Assembly (NCBI RefSeq): GCF_004135735.1 | Contig: NZ_CP012670.1 | Span: 11,116,501 to 11,180,500, forward strand | DNA length: 64,000 nucleotides | Reading direction: 5' to 3' | Source of the DNA: Sorangium cellulosum | GTDB lineage: Bacteria; Myxococcota_A; Polyangia; Polyangiales; Polyangiaceae | Shown here: piece by piece, positions 17,933-26,458 of the stretch | Numbering within the stretch: the first letter of the stretch is position 1 | Layout of the letters: the number at the start of each line of letters is the position of its first letter | Notes under the pieces: model-generated | Seen by the model: the letters and a program-made list of their open reading frames with translations, nothing else | What the model was told of the DNA's origin: nothing | The model's database searches: none | Translations under genes and position numbers: made by a program

Positions 17933-18811
17933 ATGAACACGGCCACCGGGCAGGTCGTCGAGCTACGGGGAGCGCGGCGGAGGCCGGGCCTGTTCGGGTG
18001 GCTGCTCCTCGCGCCGCTGCTCGTCTGGCTCCTCGCCTTCGTCGTGGCGCCCACGGGGATCATGCTCGTCTACAGCTTCTGCCAGCGGGACGAGCTCGGG
18101 CAGGTGGTCTTCGAGCCGTCGCTCGAGAGCTACGCGCGGGTCTTCGACGCGACCTACCTCCGGATCCTGCTCAACTCGATGCGGTACGCGGCCATCACCA
18201 CGGCGATCTGCCTCGTCGTGGGCTATCCGGTGGCGTACTTCATCGGGCGAGCGCGGGAGGGGGTCCGGAACAAGCTGCTCATGCTGGTGATGGTGCCGTT
18301 CTGGACCAGCTTCCTCATCCGGACCTACGCGTGGATCTCCATCCTCAAATCGGAGGGGCTGCTCAACGCGCTGCTCCAGCTCCTCGGGGTGATCTCGGCG
18401 CCGCTCGACATCCTGTACACGCCGACGGCGGTGATCATCGGCCTGGTCTACTCCTATCTCCCCTTCATGATCCTGCCCATCTACGGCAGCGTCGAGAAGC
18501 TCGACAACGCCCTCGTCGAGGCGGCCTTCGATCTCGGCGCGGGGCCCGTGGCGGCGTTCTCCCACGTCATCGTCCCGCTCACCTGGCCGGGGATCCTCGC
18601 GGGCGTGCTCCTCGTGTTCATCCCCGCCATCGGGATGTTCGCGATCCCGGACCTCCTCGGCGGGGCGAGCACCCCGATGGTCGGCAACGTCATCCAGAAC
18701 CAGTTCCTCGGGGCGAGGAATTGGCCGTTCGGCTCCGCGCTCGGAACGACGCTCCTCTTGATGTTCGCGGCGATCTTCCTCCTGGGGATGCGCAGGGAGC
18801 CGGAGCGATGA
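17933..18811 (+). CDS. potB: Spermidine/putrescine ABC transporter permease PotB
   Basis: The 292-residue inner-membrane protein has six hydrophobic segments. Its EAA loop is LVEAAFDLGAGPVAAFSHVI (about residues 185-204). The PotB-type motif LLMLVMVPFWTSFLIRTYAW is in the middle. It begins 13 nt after potD and pairs with PotC as the permease heterodimer. The gene order C-D-B-A differs from the potABCD order of enterobacteria. Confidence 0.9.
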   Translation: MNTATGQVVELRGARRRPGLFGWLLLAPLLVWLLAFVVAPTGIMLVYSFCQRDELGQVVFEPSLESYARVFDATYLRILLNSMRYAAITTAICLVVGYPVAYFIGRAREGVRNKLLMLVMVPFWTSFLIRTYAWISILKSEGLLNALLQLLGVISAPLDILYTPTAVIIGLVYSYLPFMILPIYGSVEKLDNALVEAAFDLGAGPVAAFSHVIVPLTWPGILAGVLLVFIPAIGMFAIPDLLGGASTPMVGNVIQNQFLGARNWPFGSALGTTLLLMFAAIFLLGMRREPER

Positions 18812-18857
18812 CGATGGCCCCTCCCGCCTCGGCCGCCCGCTGTCATCCCCTCTCCCG

Positions 18858-19943
18858 ATGGACGCCATGATCGAGCTCCGCTCCGTCACCAAGCGATTCG
18901 ACGACTTCCTCGCCGTGAACGAGATCGACCTCTCGATCAGGGCAGGCGAGTTCATCACCCTCCTCGGCCCCTCGGGCTGCGGCAAGACGACCCTCCTCCG
19001 GATGATCTCGGGCTTCGAGACGCCGACGAGCGGCACCATCCTGCTCGACGGAAAGGACGTCACGAGCTCCCCTCCCTACCGCCGGGACGTGAACCAGGTC
19101 TTCCAGAGCTACGCGCTCTTCCCCCACATGACGGTGAGGGAGAACATCAACTTCGGCCTGCGGATGAAGAAGGTGCCCAGGGCGGAGGCGGCCGAGCGGG
19201 TCCGCGCCGCGGTCGCGATGGTCTCGCTCGAGGGCCTGGAGGATCGCAAGCCGGCGCAGCTCTCCGGCGGGCAGCGGCAGCGGGTGGCGCTCGCGCGGGC
19301 GATCGTCTGCCGCCCGAAGGTGCTGCTCCTCGACGAGCCCCTCTCGGCGCTCGACGCGAAGCTCCGGCACGCCATGCAGGTCGAGCTCAAGGCGCTCCAG
19401 AAGAAGCTCGGGATCACGTTCGTGTTCGTGACCCACGACCAGGAAGAGGCGCTCACCATGAGCGACCGGATCGCGGTGATCCACGAGGGCCGGATCGAGC
19501 AGCTCGGCGACGCGGCGCAGATCTATCACCGCCCGAGGACGACGTTCGTCGCGAACTTCATCGGTCAGGCCAACATCCTGCGGGCGACCGTCGTCTCCCG
19601 GAGCGGCGAGCGCGCGCAGGTCCGGCTCGACGGGGGCATCGAGCTCCTCGTCAACGCCGAGCACCTCGCGCCCGGCGCCGAGAGCGCCCTGGTCTCCATC
19701 CGGCCCGAGAAGATCTCGCTCCGCAAGGAGCGGCGAAGCGCGTTCGAGAGCTGCTTCGAGGCGCACGTCGAGGACGAGCTGTTCCGGGGCGCGACCGACC
19801 AGCTCCGGCTCCGGACCGACTCCGGGCTCGCGCTCACCGCCGTCGTCGCCAACGAGAGCGCCGGCCACGCCGCGCTCCACGCCGGAGATAGGGTCTTCTG
19901 CCACCTCCACCCGGACGACATCGCGATCCTGCACGAGGAGTGA
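18858..19943 (+). CDS. potA: Spermidine/putrescine ABC transporter ATP-binding protein PotA
   Basis: The 361-residue ATPase shows Walker A GPSGCGKTT, the signature LSGGQRQRVALARAI, Walker B VLLLDEPLSALD and the switch His in FVTHDQEEAL. A C-terminal TOBE regulatory domain follows (from about residue 240; VSIRPEKISLRKE). It drives polyamine uptake through PotBC. The annotated ATG at 18858 has an alternative at 18867 (MIELRSV), closer to the usual N-terminus; neither has a strong ribosome-binding site. It is last in the operon, followed by a hairpin. Confidence 0.92.
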   Translation: MDAMIELRSVTKRFDDFLAVNEIDLSIRAGEFITLLGPSGCGKTTLLRMISGFETPTSGTILLDGKDVTSSPPYRRDVNQVFQSYALFPHMTVRENINFGLRMKKVPRAEAAERVRAAVAMVSLEGLEDRKPAQLSGGQRQRVALARAIVCRPKVLLLDEPLSALDAKLRHAMQVELKALQKKLGITFVFVTHDQEEALTMSDRIAVIHEGRIEQLGDAAQIYHRPRTTFVANFIGQANILRATVVSRSGERAQVRLDGGIELLVNAEHLAPGAESALVSIRPEKISLRKERRSAFESCFEAHVEDELFRGATDQLRLRTDSGLALTAVVANESAGHAALHAGDRVFCHLHPDDIAILHEE

Positions 19944-19952
19944 CCATCGCCA

Positions 19953-19976
19953 CCCGGCGCCCGCTGTGGCGCCGGG
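19953..19976 (+). terminator. Stem-loop after the pot operon
   Basis: A 9-bp perfect GC stem (CCCGGCGCC/GGCGCCGGG) with a 6-nt loop lies 10 nt after the potA stop. No T-run follows. The position supports termination or mRNA end protection. Confidence 0.55.
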
Positions 19977-20042
19977 GCGTCGTGAACTGCAGTTCTCATC
20001 TGGCCGCGGGAGCATGGAAGTCGGCCGCCAGCGCGGCGTACG

Positions 20043-21992
20043 ATGGAAGGCATGCTGCTTGCCAATCGGCCTCGCATGCCCAGACGGTCGCTTGCGCTTG
20101 CGTTTCCTGCGGTCCTCCTCGGCCTCTCCGGCGACGCCCTCGCCGCGGGGGCGCTGCTGTCCGGCGCCGGACAGGCGCCGGTCGAGCAGCGCGTCGCGGT
20201 CGCGGCGGGACCGGCGCGAACGACGCTCTGGACGAGCCTGCGAATCCATGGGGCGAGCGGGCCCGTGGCGCTCGTCGTGCCCGTGCCGCCGCGCGCCGCG
20301 CTCGACGTGAGCTCGGACGCGTGGTTCGAGGCGCTCGAGGCGGCGACCGCCCCGCACGTGCTCCCTCCCGAGGGCGTCGGCCCGTACTGCCCCGGGGAGG
20401 AGGGGACGCCGGGCCTCGCGGTCCACGTGGTCGGGCAGCTCGAGCACGTGGCGACCCTCGAGCCGAGCGAGGTGACGGTGCTCGCGGACGCGGACGCGGT
20501 GGCGCGCTGGGCGGCGTCGGCCGGGCTCGCGCTCTCCGCCGAGGCGGCCGCGCAGCTCGGCGCGCTGGAGGGGGCGCGGTTCGCCGCGGCCCGCTTCGAG
20601 GCGCCCGGCGGGCCGGCGCTCACGAGGACGCTGCGCATCGTGATGGACGGCAGCGAGCCGGCCCTGCCGCTGTCGCTGACCCGGGCGGGCGAGGGCGACG
20701 TGCTCGTGACCGCGTGGCTCCTCGGCGACGGCCGGGGCGCGCTCGCGGGCGCGGCGCCCGTGACGCTGCCGTCGGCCTCCGTGACCTGGGATGCGCGCGC
20801 GGGCGAGAGCGATTACGAGGCGCAGCGCGCCGACGCCCTGGCCCAGGCGGGGCTCCGCGGGGCGCTGATCGAGGGCGCGAGCCGCGAGGCGCTGAGCCGC
20901 AGCATCGCCCTCGGCAGCGATCGCGTGGACAGCGTGGTCGCGGCCTATTTCGCGCGCGCGAGCGCGTACGGCGACGCCGCCGAGGCGCCGGGGACGTGCG
21001 CCGCGGTGGCCGCGTCCGCGCTGGCGTCGAGCCTCGCGGTCGCGGCGAGCTGCCCGCGCGCCGCGCTCGGCGTGATCGACGGCGCGCCGGACTGCGCGGA
21101 GTCGCCCGGGCGGGACGAGACCGATCCCGAGCTCCTGCGCTGCGGTCCGGTCGCCGACGACCTCGCGGTCGCGCTCTCCGGGCTCGCGCCGTCGTCGACC
21201 TGGCTCACCCGCGCGTCCCTCTGGATCGCGGCCGGGCACGCGGGCGCGGACTGGCCCCTGACGTTCGGGCCCGGCGCGTCCGTCGGGCCGGTCATGAGGG
21301 CCGGCAGCCTCCGCCTGGACGAGTGCGCTAGCGAGACCGGCGCCGGCGGCGTGGGCGGAGGGGGCGGCGGGGGATGGGAAGGCGCCGGCGGGCTCGATGG
21401 GAGCAGCGGGCCGGGCAGCGAAGGGCCGCTCACGACCGGCGGCTCATGGGGCGGGGACGTGCCGGTCCATCACGACGACGGCGGCGACGCGCCGGACGAG
21501 GACATGGGGTGCGGCTGCTCCGGCCCCCCCGGTGCGGTGGTCGTGGAGGAGGACACCGAAGAGGACGCCTACGAGGAGGCGTACGCCGAGGACGACGGCT
21601 GCAGCGGGGACACGAGCGAGCCGGAGTACGAGGACGAGTACGAAGACGACGGCTGCAGCGGGGACACGAGCGAGCCGGAGTACGAGGACGAGTACGAAGA
21701 CGACGGCTGCAGCGGGGACACGAGCGAGCCGGAGTACGAGGACGAGTACGAGGACGACGGCTGCAGCGGGGACACGAGCGAGCCGGAGTACGAGGACGAG
21801 TACGAGGACGACGGCTGCAGCGGCGACAGCGACGACTCGGCCGAGGCGGAAGACTGCTCGATCGCGGGGCAGCGGCACGCTGGCGCCCGGAAGAAGCGGG
21901 GGCCGAAGCTGTCGGTCATGGCGCTCGGGGTGTTCGCGCTGATCGCGCCGATCCGGCGCGCGAGCCGGCCGCGCCGGATCGGCAGGCGGTAG
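20043..21992 (+). CDS. DUF2330-like secreted protein with acidic Cys-containing tandem repeats
   Basis: The 649-residue product begins with a signal peptide (SLALAFPAVLLGLSGDALAA). A DUF2330-type domain follows at about 35-420, judged by the opening block ending VVPVPPRAALDV. After a Gly/Ser-rich linker comes a very acidic region with four exact or near-exact 18-residue units (GCSGDTSEPEYEDEYEDD) plus a partial fifth, about residues 517-595. The end (KLSVMALGVFALIAP then RRASRPRRIGRR) is a hydrophobic segment plus Arg cluster, like a sortase-type or MYXO-CTERM-like tail. It is likely exported and surface-associated. The start could also be the Met at 20076. Confidence 0.7.
   Translation: MEGMLLANRPRMPRRSLALAFPAVLLGLSGDALAAGALLSGAGQAPVEQRVAVAAGPARTTLWTSLRIHGASGPVALVVPVPPRAALDVSSDAWFEALEAATAPHVLPPEGVGPYCPGEEGTPGLAVHVVGQLEHVATLEPSEVTVLADADAVARWAASAGLALSAEAAAQLGALEGARFAAARFEAPGGPALTRTLRIVMDGSEPALPLSLTRAGEGDVLVTAWLLGDGRGALAGAAPVTLPSASVTWDARAGESDYEAQRADALAQAGLRGALIEGASREALSRSIALGSDRVDSVVAAYFARASAYGDAAEAPGTCAAVAASALASSLAVAASCPRAALGVIDGAPDCAESPGRDETDPELLRCGPVADDLAVALSGLAPSSTWLTRASLWIAAGHAGADWPLTFGPGASVGPVMRAGSLRLDECASETGAGGVGGGGGGGWEGAGGLDGSSGPGSEGPLTTGGSWGGDVPVHHDDGGDAPDEDMGCGCSGPPGAVVVEEDTEEDAYEEAYAEDDGCSGDTSEPEYEDEYEDDGCSGDTSEPEYEDEYEDDGCSGDTSEPEYEDEYEDDGCSGDTSEPEYEDEYEDDGCSGDSDDSAEAEDCSIAGQRHAGARKKRGPKLSVMALGVFALIAPIRRASRPRRIGRR
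21591..21827 (+). repeat. 54-bp tandem repeats inside the DUF2330-like gene
   Basis: Units start at 21591, 21645, 21699, 21753 and (partial) 21807. They are nearly identical at DNA level (only a GAA/GAG change), indicating recent expansion by slippage or recombination. Each encodes 18 residues with one Cys and two Tyr in an acidic background. Confidence 0.92.
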
Positions 21993-22124
21993 CGCGAGGC
22001 GCCCGGTGCCCGGCTCCCGGCGACCGGCTCCCGGCGCCCGGCGTTCGGCGTCCGGCGGCGGCCCCGGGCGCGTGTTGCACCGGAGGCGCGTCAACCGTGG
22101 CATACTCCCGCCAGAGGCCATGAC

Positions 22125-22709
22125 GTGAACGCGCCTGCCCGCAAGCTCACCTTCACCTACGCGGATTACCTCGCGCAGGAGCGAGCGAGCTCGACCAAGC
22201 ACGAGTTCCTCCACGGCGAGATCTTCGCCATGGCCGGCGGCACGCCGGAGCACGCGCGGCTCGCGGCGCAGGTCATCGCGGAGCTCGCGGCGCAGCTACG
22301 CCGGCGGCCGTGCGCGGTGTTCTCGTCCGACCTCCGCGTGCGCGTGCTCGCGACGGGCCTCGCGACCTATCCCGACGTGGCGGTCGTCTGCGGGCGCCTC
22401 TCGCGCGATCCCGAGGGCGACGACGCGGTGGTCAACCCGGTCGTGCTGGTCGAGGTGCTGTCGGACTCCACGGAGGCGTACGATCGCGGCGAGAAGTTCG
22501 CGCATTACCGGCGCATCCCCTCGCTGAAGGAGTACGTCCTCGTCTCGCAGCAGCACCGGAGGATCGAGGTCTTCCGGCGCAACGAGGACAGCACGTGGAC
22601 GCTGCACGAGGCCGGGCCGGGCGCGAGCGCGCGGCTCACCTCGGTCGGCTGCGAGCTCGCCGTGAACGACGTCTACGACGGCGCGCTCGAGACCTCGGCG
22701 GCGGGCTGA
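22125..22709 (+). CDS. Uma2 family endonuclease-fold protein
   Basis: The 194-residue protein follows the Uma2 (DUF820) pattern: FTYADYLAQE, KHEFLHGEIFAMAGGTPEHA, YPDVAVVCG, NPVVLVEVLSDSTEAYDRG and EKFAHYRRIPSLKEYVLVSQ. The D..EV..S...YDRG..K core is the predicted PD-(D/E)XK active site. Cellular function is unknown; the family is highly multi-copy in cyanobacteria and myxobacteria. Translation starts at GTG 22125. It stands alone with moeA following 34 bases downstream. Confidence 0.9.
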   Translation: MNAPARKLTFTYADYLAQERASSTKHEFLHGEIFAMAGGTPEHARLAAQVIAELAAQLRRRPCAVFSSDLRVRVLATGLATYPDVAVVCGRLSRDPEGDDAVVNPVVLVEVLSDSTEAYDRGEKFAHYRRIPSLKEYVLVSQQHRRIEVFRRNEDSTWTLHEAGPGASARLTSVGCELAVNDVYDGALETSAAG

Positions 22710-22743
22710 GCGCTCTCTCGGGGATCATGGTCCTGGAGCCCTG

Positions 22744-23988
22744 ATGCACGACGTCCGGATGCGGGGGTTTCGCGAGCGCACCGCGGTCGCGCGGGCGCTC
22801 GAGATCCTGGAGCGGCGGATCCAGCGGCTCGGCGACGAGCCGGTGCCGATCGCGCTCGCGGCCGGGCGCGTCGCGGCCGAGTACGTGGCCGCGCGGGCGA
22901 GCGTGCCGCACTTCGCCCGCGCGGCGATGGATGGCTACGCGCTGCCCGGCGAGGCCACGCGCGGCGCGACGGCCGGCGCGCCGGTCGAGCTCGCGCTGGT
23001 GGGCGCGTCGTTCCCCGGGCGCCCTCACGGCGGCGCGATCCGCCCGGGCGAGGCCGTGAGGATCACGACGGGCGCGCCGGTGCCCGACGGGGCGGACGCG
23101 GTGCTCATGGCGGAGCACGCCGAGGAGGTCTCGGGGCGCGCGGGGGGCGCGGTCGTGCGGGTGCGGCAGCCCGTGCCGCCGGGCAAGCACGTCGCGGCGA
23201 TCGGCGAGGATGTGATGGCGGGCGCGGTGGTGGTGCCGGCCGGGCGCCGCCTGCGGCCGCAGGACGTCGGCGTGCTCGCCTCGACCGGCGTCGCCGAGGT
23301 GCGCGTGGTGCGGCGGCCGTCGGTGCGGATCCTCATCACGGGGGACGAGCTCCTGCCGCCGGGGAGCGTGCCGAGCGGGGCCTCGATCGTCGACTCGAAC
23401 AGCCTGGTGCTCTCGGCGCTCGCGCGCCGCGACGGCGCTGGGGACGCCTCGGTCGAGTACGTCCCCGACCGCCGGGAAGCGGTGAGGGGCGCGCTCGCGG
23501 CGGCCGGCGGGGACGTGGTGCTGGTCTCGGGCGGGTCGTCGGTGGGGCCGGAGGACCACGCGCCGCTCGTCCTCGCGGAGCTCGGCGAGGTGGCGGTCCA
23601 CGGGGTCGCGATGCGCCCCGCGAAGCCCGCCGGGTTCGGCTTCCTGGCCGACGGGCGGGCGGTGTTCCTGCTGCCGGGAAACCCGGTGTCGTGCCTCTGT
23701 GCCTACGAGTTCTTCGCCGGCCCGGCCATCCGCGCGCTGGGCGGCCTGCCGCGCGCGTGGCCGCACCGGCGGAGGCGGTGCGTGGTGGCGAGCAAGATCG
23801 TCTCCGAGCGCGGGCGCGTGGACTACGTGCGGGTGCGCATCGACGGAGATCGGGTGTCTCCGATCGCGACGGGCGGCGCATCCATCCTGTCGTCGACGAC
23901 GCGCGCCGACGGCGTGGTGATCGTGCAGGGCGACGAGGAGGCGGTCGTGGAGGGGGACGAGGTCGAGGTGCTGCTCTACGACGCATGA
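22744..23988 (+). CDS. moeA: Molybdopterin molybdenumtransferase MoeA
   Basis: The 414-residue product spans the whole MoeA family. The N-terminal block is SVPHFARAAMDGYALPG, then TGAPVPDGADAVLMAEHAEE, the central MoCF domain with VSGGSSVGPEDHAP, PAKPAGFGFL and LPGNPVSCLCAYEFF, and the C-terminal beta domain. It inserts molybdate into adenylylated molybdopterin in the cytoplasm. Its partner mobA is about 20 kb away at 44.0 kb rather than adjacent. Confidence 0.92.
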   Translation: MHDVRMRGFRERTAVARALEILERRIQRLGDEPVPIALAAGRVAAEYVAARASVPHFARAAMDGYALPGEATRGATAGAPVELALVGASFPGRPHGGAIRPGEAVRITTGAPVPDGADAVLMAEHAEEVSGRAGGAVVRVRQPVPPGKHVAAIGEDVMAGAVVVPAGRRLRPQDVGVLASTGVAEVRVVRRPSVRILITGDELLPPGSVPSGASIVDSNSLVLSALARRDGAGDASVEYVPDRREAVRGALAAAGGDVVLVSGGSSVGPEDHAPLVLAELGEVAVHGVAMRPAKPAGFGFLADGRAVFLLPGNPVSCLCAYEFFAGPAIRALGGLPRAWPHRRRRCVVASKIVSERGRVDYVRVRIDGDRVSPIATGGASILSSTTRADGVVIVQGDEEAVVEGDEVEVLLYDA

Positions 23989-24620
23989 GGCGAGCGGGAC
24001 GACCGCGGGCAGCCACCCCACGCGTGGCGGGGGCTGCGCAGGACCACGGTGGACGGAGGCGCCGACGGCACGGTGGAGCTCGATGGGCCAGTTGGGGAGT
24101 GGTCACCTCTGCCCAGAGAGGGGCCACATGAAGGCGGGAAGAGCATTGACCTTTTCTACCTGCCTCCCCGCCTTCACGTTCAAGTTGGGCCACGACCGCC
24201 AGGTGCTTCTCGAGCAGAGGCCTGTGCATGTGGATGACGGAAATGGGAGCGAGCCTCATCGATGCCGGGCCGGGCGATGCGCACGGTCGTCAGGCCCGCG
24301 ACGACGTTGTCCCCGGTGACTCAGAGGGTGCCTGCAGGGTAAGAAGATTCCCCTCGATGACTCGTCTGCTCGTCGAAAGGTCTCCCTTGGCCCCGCAACC
24401 TGCGGGAGTTCGTTCGGGCAACCAGGGAGCGGTGGAACCCTCGGAGTCCGTTCACGGCGCCCGCATCCGTATTGCGTGCTCGCCTTGTCCCGGTGATTTG
24501 CACATGCCATAGTGTCCGCGTTTCGAGCCTCTGTTGAGTGCGCGACGCGGGGATGTCCGAACACGGGATGGTTCGTGGACGACAAGAGAGCGCGCGTGAC
24601 AATGAGGAGGGAGGAGTGCC
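23989..24620. other. Gene-poor stretch with relic sequence
   Basis: These 632 bases between moeA and a secreted protein gene have a visibly lower GC content than their flanks. No intact gene was found. A minus-strand relic resembling the TIG-like domain of the 8.0-kb lipoprotein is listed separately. The last part, with ATTTGCACATGCCATAG and a purine-rich GAGGAGGGAGGAG, probably holds the promoter and ribosome-binding site of the gene at 24621. Confidence 0.5.
24205..24335 (-). pseudogene. Relic of a TIG-like domain related to the 8.0-kb lipoprotein
   Basis: On the minus strand from about 24320 the sequence reads TGDNVVAGLTTVRIARPGID, against IGDNFVPGLTTVRIAGNGVD in the lipoprotein at 8021-9127. 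After a +1 shift RLAPISVIH aligns with ELAPLSKIE. A TGA stop interrupts the frame immediately upstream (24321-24323) where the relative has Tyr. Upstream similarity fades quickly and no catalytic part remains. It is best read as a decayed, frameshifted fragment of a paralogue. Confidence 0.5.
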
Positions 24621-25358
24621 ATGCGATGGATTGACGCGCTACGGCGCTGGGCCGTGGTCGGCGTGGTCTTCTGCGTGACCGCGTTGTCCGCCGGGGCCGC
24701 AACGGCGAGCGAGGGAACGTGCGCTCCGGATTCTACCTTCCGCGGATGGACGCTCGCGGAGTGGATGCGCGAGTACATCGAGCGCTACGTCGCCGGCGAC
24801 GTGGGCGGGTCGAGCCGCGGCGTCACGCTGATGCCGCTCCCCGTCGGCGAGCCGGAGGGGGAGGGGAGCGGAACATCGAGCGATCCCGTCCGGCTCGTCG
24901 GGAGCCTCGACGTCACGCTCCGGGGGACGTCATGGTTCGCGGTGCCGATCTCCGCATGGGTCGGGGAGACGTACAACAACGAGCTGCCCGATGATGCCCC
25001 GTTCAGCCGCAGCGTGTTCACCATGTCCAACGTGCTCGTGACGCTCGACGGCAGGCCCATCATCGATTCGGCGACGGACGATCTGTCGAGGTACTACTTC
25101 GGCCCCGAGTACTTCGAACCACCGCTGTTCTACGACGAGCCGACGTCGTCCGGGGCCATCGGCGTCATCTTCTTCCAGGGGCTCGGCTTCGTGCACGGGC
25201 CGCTGCGTCGAGGCGAGCACACCCTGCACCTCCAGTCCGAGTTCATCGCATACGTCCCGGATTACTATGGCGAGGGCATGGATCTCGACATAGGAATACA
25301 GTACGATAACACGTGGAACATCACGGTCGCAGCGCACGGCGGCACCTGGCTCGAATAG
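24621..25358 (+). CDS. Secreted hypothetical protein
   Basis: The 245-residue product has a cleavable signal peptide (VVGVVFCVTALSAGAATA, cleavage near residue 30). The mature part opens with FRGWTLAEWMREYIERYVAG, reminiscent of a family of exported proteins with a W-T-x-x-E-W start. The rest is beta-rich, with HGPLRRGEHTLHLQSEF and a Tyr/Asp-rich C-terminal region. I do not recognise a function. GGAGGGAGGAG lies 7 nt before the ATG. It stands alone on the plus strand. Confidence 0.7.
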   Translation: MRWIDALRRWAVVGVVFCVTALSAGAATASEGTCAPDSTFRGWTLAEWMREYIERYVAGDVGGSSRGVTLMPLPVGEPEGEGSGTSSDPVRLVGSLDVTLRGTSWFAVPISAWVGETYNNELPDDAPFSRSVFTMSNVLVTLDGRPIIDSATDDLSRYYFGPEYFEPPLFYDEPTSSGAIGVIFFQGLGFVHGPLRRGEHTLHLQSEFIAYVPDYYGEGMDLDIGIQYDNTWNITVAAHGGTWLE

Positions 25359-25532
25359 CGCAGTGCGGGAGCGGCGGCGCATCGAGCTCGTCTTCGGTTC
25401 ACCGCTGCGCGGCGACTTCCCGCAGTGGCGCTGGGATGCCTTCTCCTTCAGCCGCGATCCGGCAAGACCTCTCGCCTGGCACAGGTGTCCATCGCGGAGC
25501 GCGCGAGCCCCGGCGCCTTCCGCCTCCGCTCC

Positions 25533-25943
25533 TCAGGACCTCGGGCGCGCCTCCAGGAGCTCGGCGAGGGCGCGCATGCCGTCGGTCGTGGTGAAGACGC
25601 CGACCACCTTGCCGCGCTCGATCACGATGGCTGAGCCGTACTTGTGCTCTGCCATCTCCCGCGAGACCTCGTCGAGCCGGGCGTCGGGCGAGATCGTGTA
25701 GACGACCGGGGTCATCGCCTCCTCCACGGCCACCTTCTCGGGATCGACGTCGCGGAGCGTCTCGACGAGGTGCAGATCGCGCTCGGAGATCACCCCGACC
25801 AGCGCGCCCCCGTCGAGCACCGGCAGATGGCGAATCCGGTGCTCGCGCATGACCTTGTGGGCGTGCGCGAGGTTCTGGGCGAGCCCGATCGTGTGCGGGC
25901 TCGCGGTCATGTAGCGCTTGACGGTGGGAATCGCCTTGGTCAT
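25533..25943 (-). CDS. CBS-pair domain protein
   Basis: The 136-residue protein is essentially two CBS motifs. The first has MTASPHTIGLAQNLAHAHKV, HRIRHLPVLDGGALVGVIS and ERD; the second has MTPVVYTISPDARLDEVSRE, GSAIVIERGKVVGVFTTTD. Such stand-alone pairs bind adenine nucleotides and act as regulatory modules. The start at 25943 is supported by GGAGGAGG upstream; the frame is open further 5' only because of GC. No obvious partner gene adjoins it. Confidence 0.88.
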   Translation of the reverse strand: MTKAIPTVKRYMTASPHTIGLAQNLAHAHKVMREHRIRHLPVLDGGALVGVISERDLHLVETLRDVDPEKVAVEEAMTPVVYTISPDARLDEVSREMAEHKYGSAIVIERGKVVGVFTTTDGMRALAELLEARPRS

Positions 25944-26458
25944 CGGATGGGCCTCCTCCGCGGGAGTTAGCAAGACCGCGGCCAGGGCGATCTCCCGGCG
26001 CCGATCGCGGCCCGGAGGGCTCACGCGGGCGCGGAGCGCGGCCCGGCGAGCTCACGCGGGCGCGGAGCGCGGCCTCCGCAGGCGCGGACCGCGACCTCCC
26101 GGGGCGCGCAACCCGTGCGTGGCTGCGCAATCGCCGCGGTCGTGGCCGTCGCTCGCCGTCCCGCCGGCGCCGACACCGGCGGCGGCGGGGCGCGAAGCGG
26201 GGCCGACGTGGCCGATCCGGGGGACGGAGCGGCTCACGCCTGCGTGATCGGCCGGGGCGACCGTGCGGGACACCGGCCGCTGTCCGGGCCGGACGACGTC
26301 GCGGCGCGCCGCGATCGGACCTCCGCGGGCACGCTCGGTGCTCACCCAACGCGGCGGCCCTGCCGGTGGCGAGGGCGTGCACTGCCGCGCTCCTCGCGGT
26401 CGCGAGAGATCCTCGCGCAGCGAGGCCCGGCGCGCTCCTGTCAGGAGGTGCGTTATCC
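25944..26458. other. Gene-free divergent region with a 31-bp duplicated segment
   Basis: These 515 bases separate the divergent CBS and GspC-like genes and presumably hold both promoters. A 25-base GC-rich block (GCTCACGCGGGCGCGGAGCG and on) occurs at 26019 and again at 26050, a 31-bp tandem period, with a shorter third echo at about 26080. No gene or RNA was recognised. Confidence 0.5.

Noticed and set aside
21569..21919. Minus-strand Ser/Tyr repeat protein (PSSSYSSSYSGSLVSPLQ units)
   Set aside because: It is the exact antisense of the 54-bp repeats in the DUF2330-like gene and lacks a signal or ribosome-binding site.
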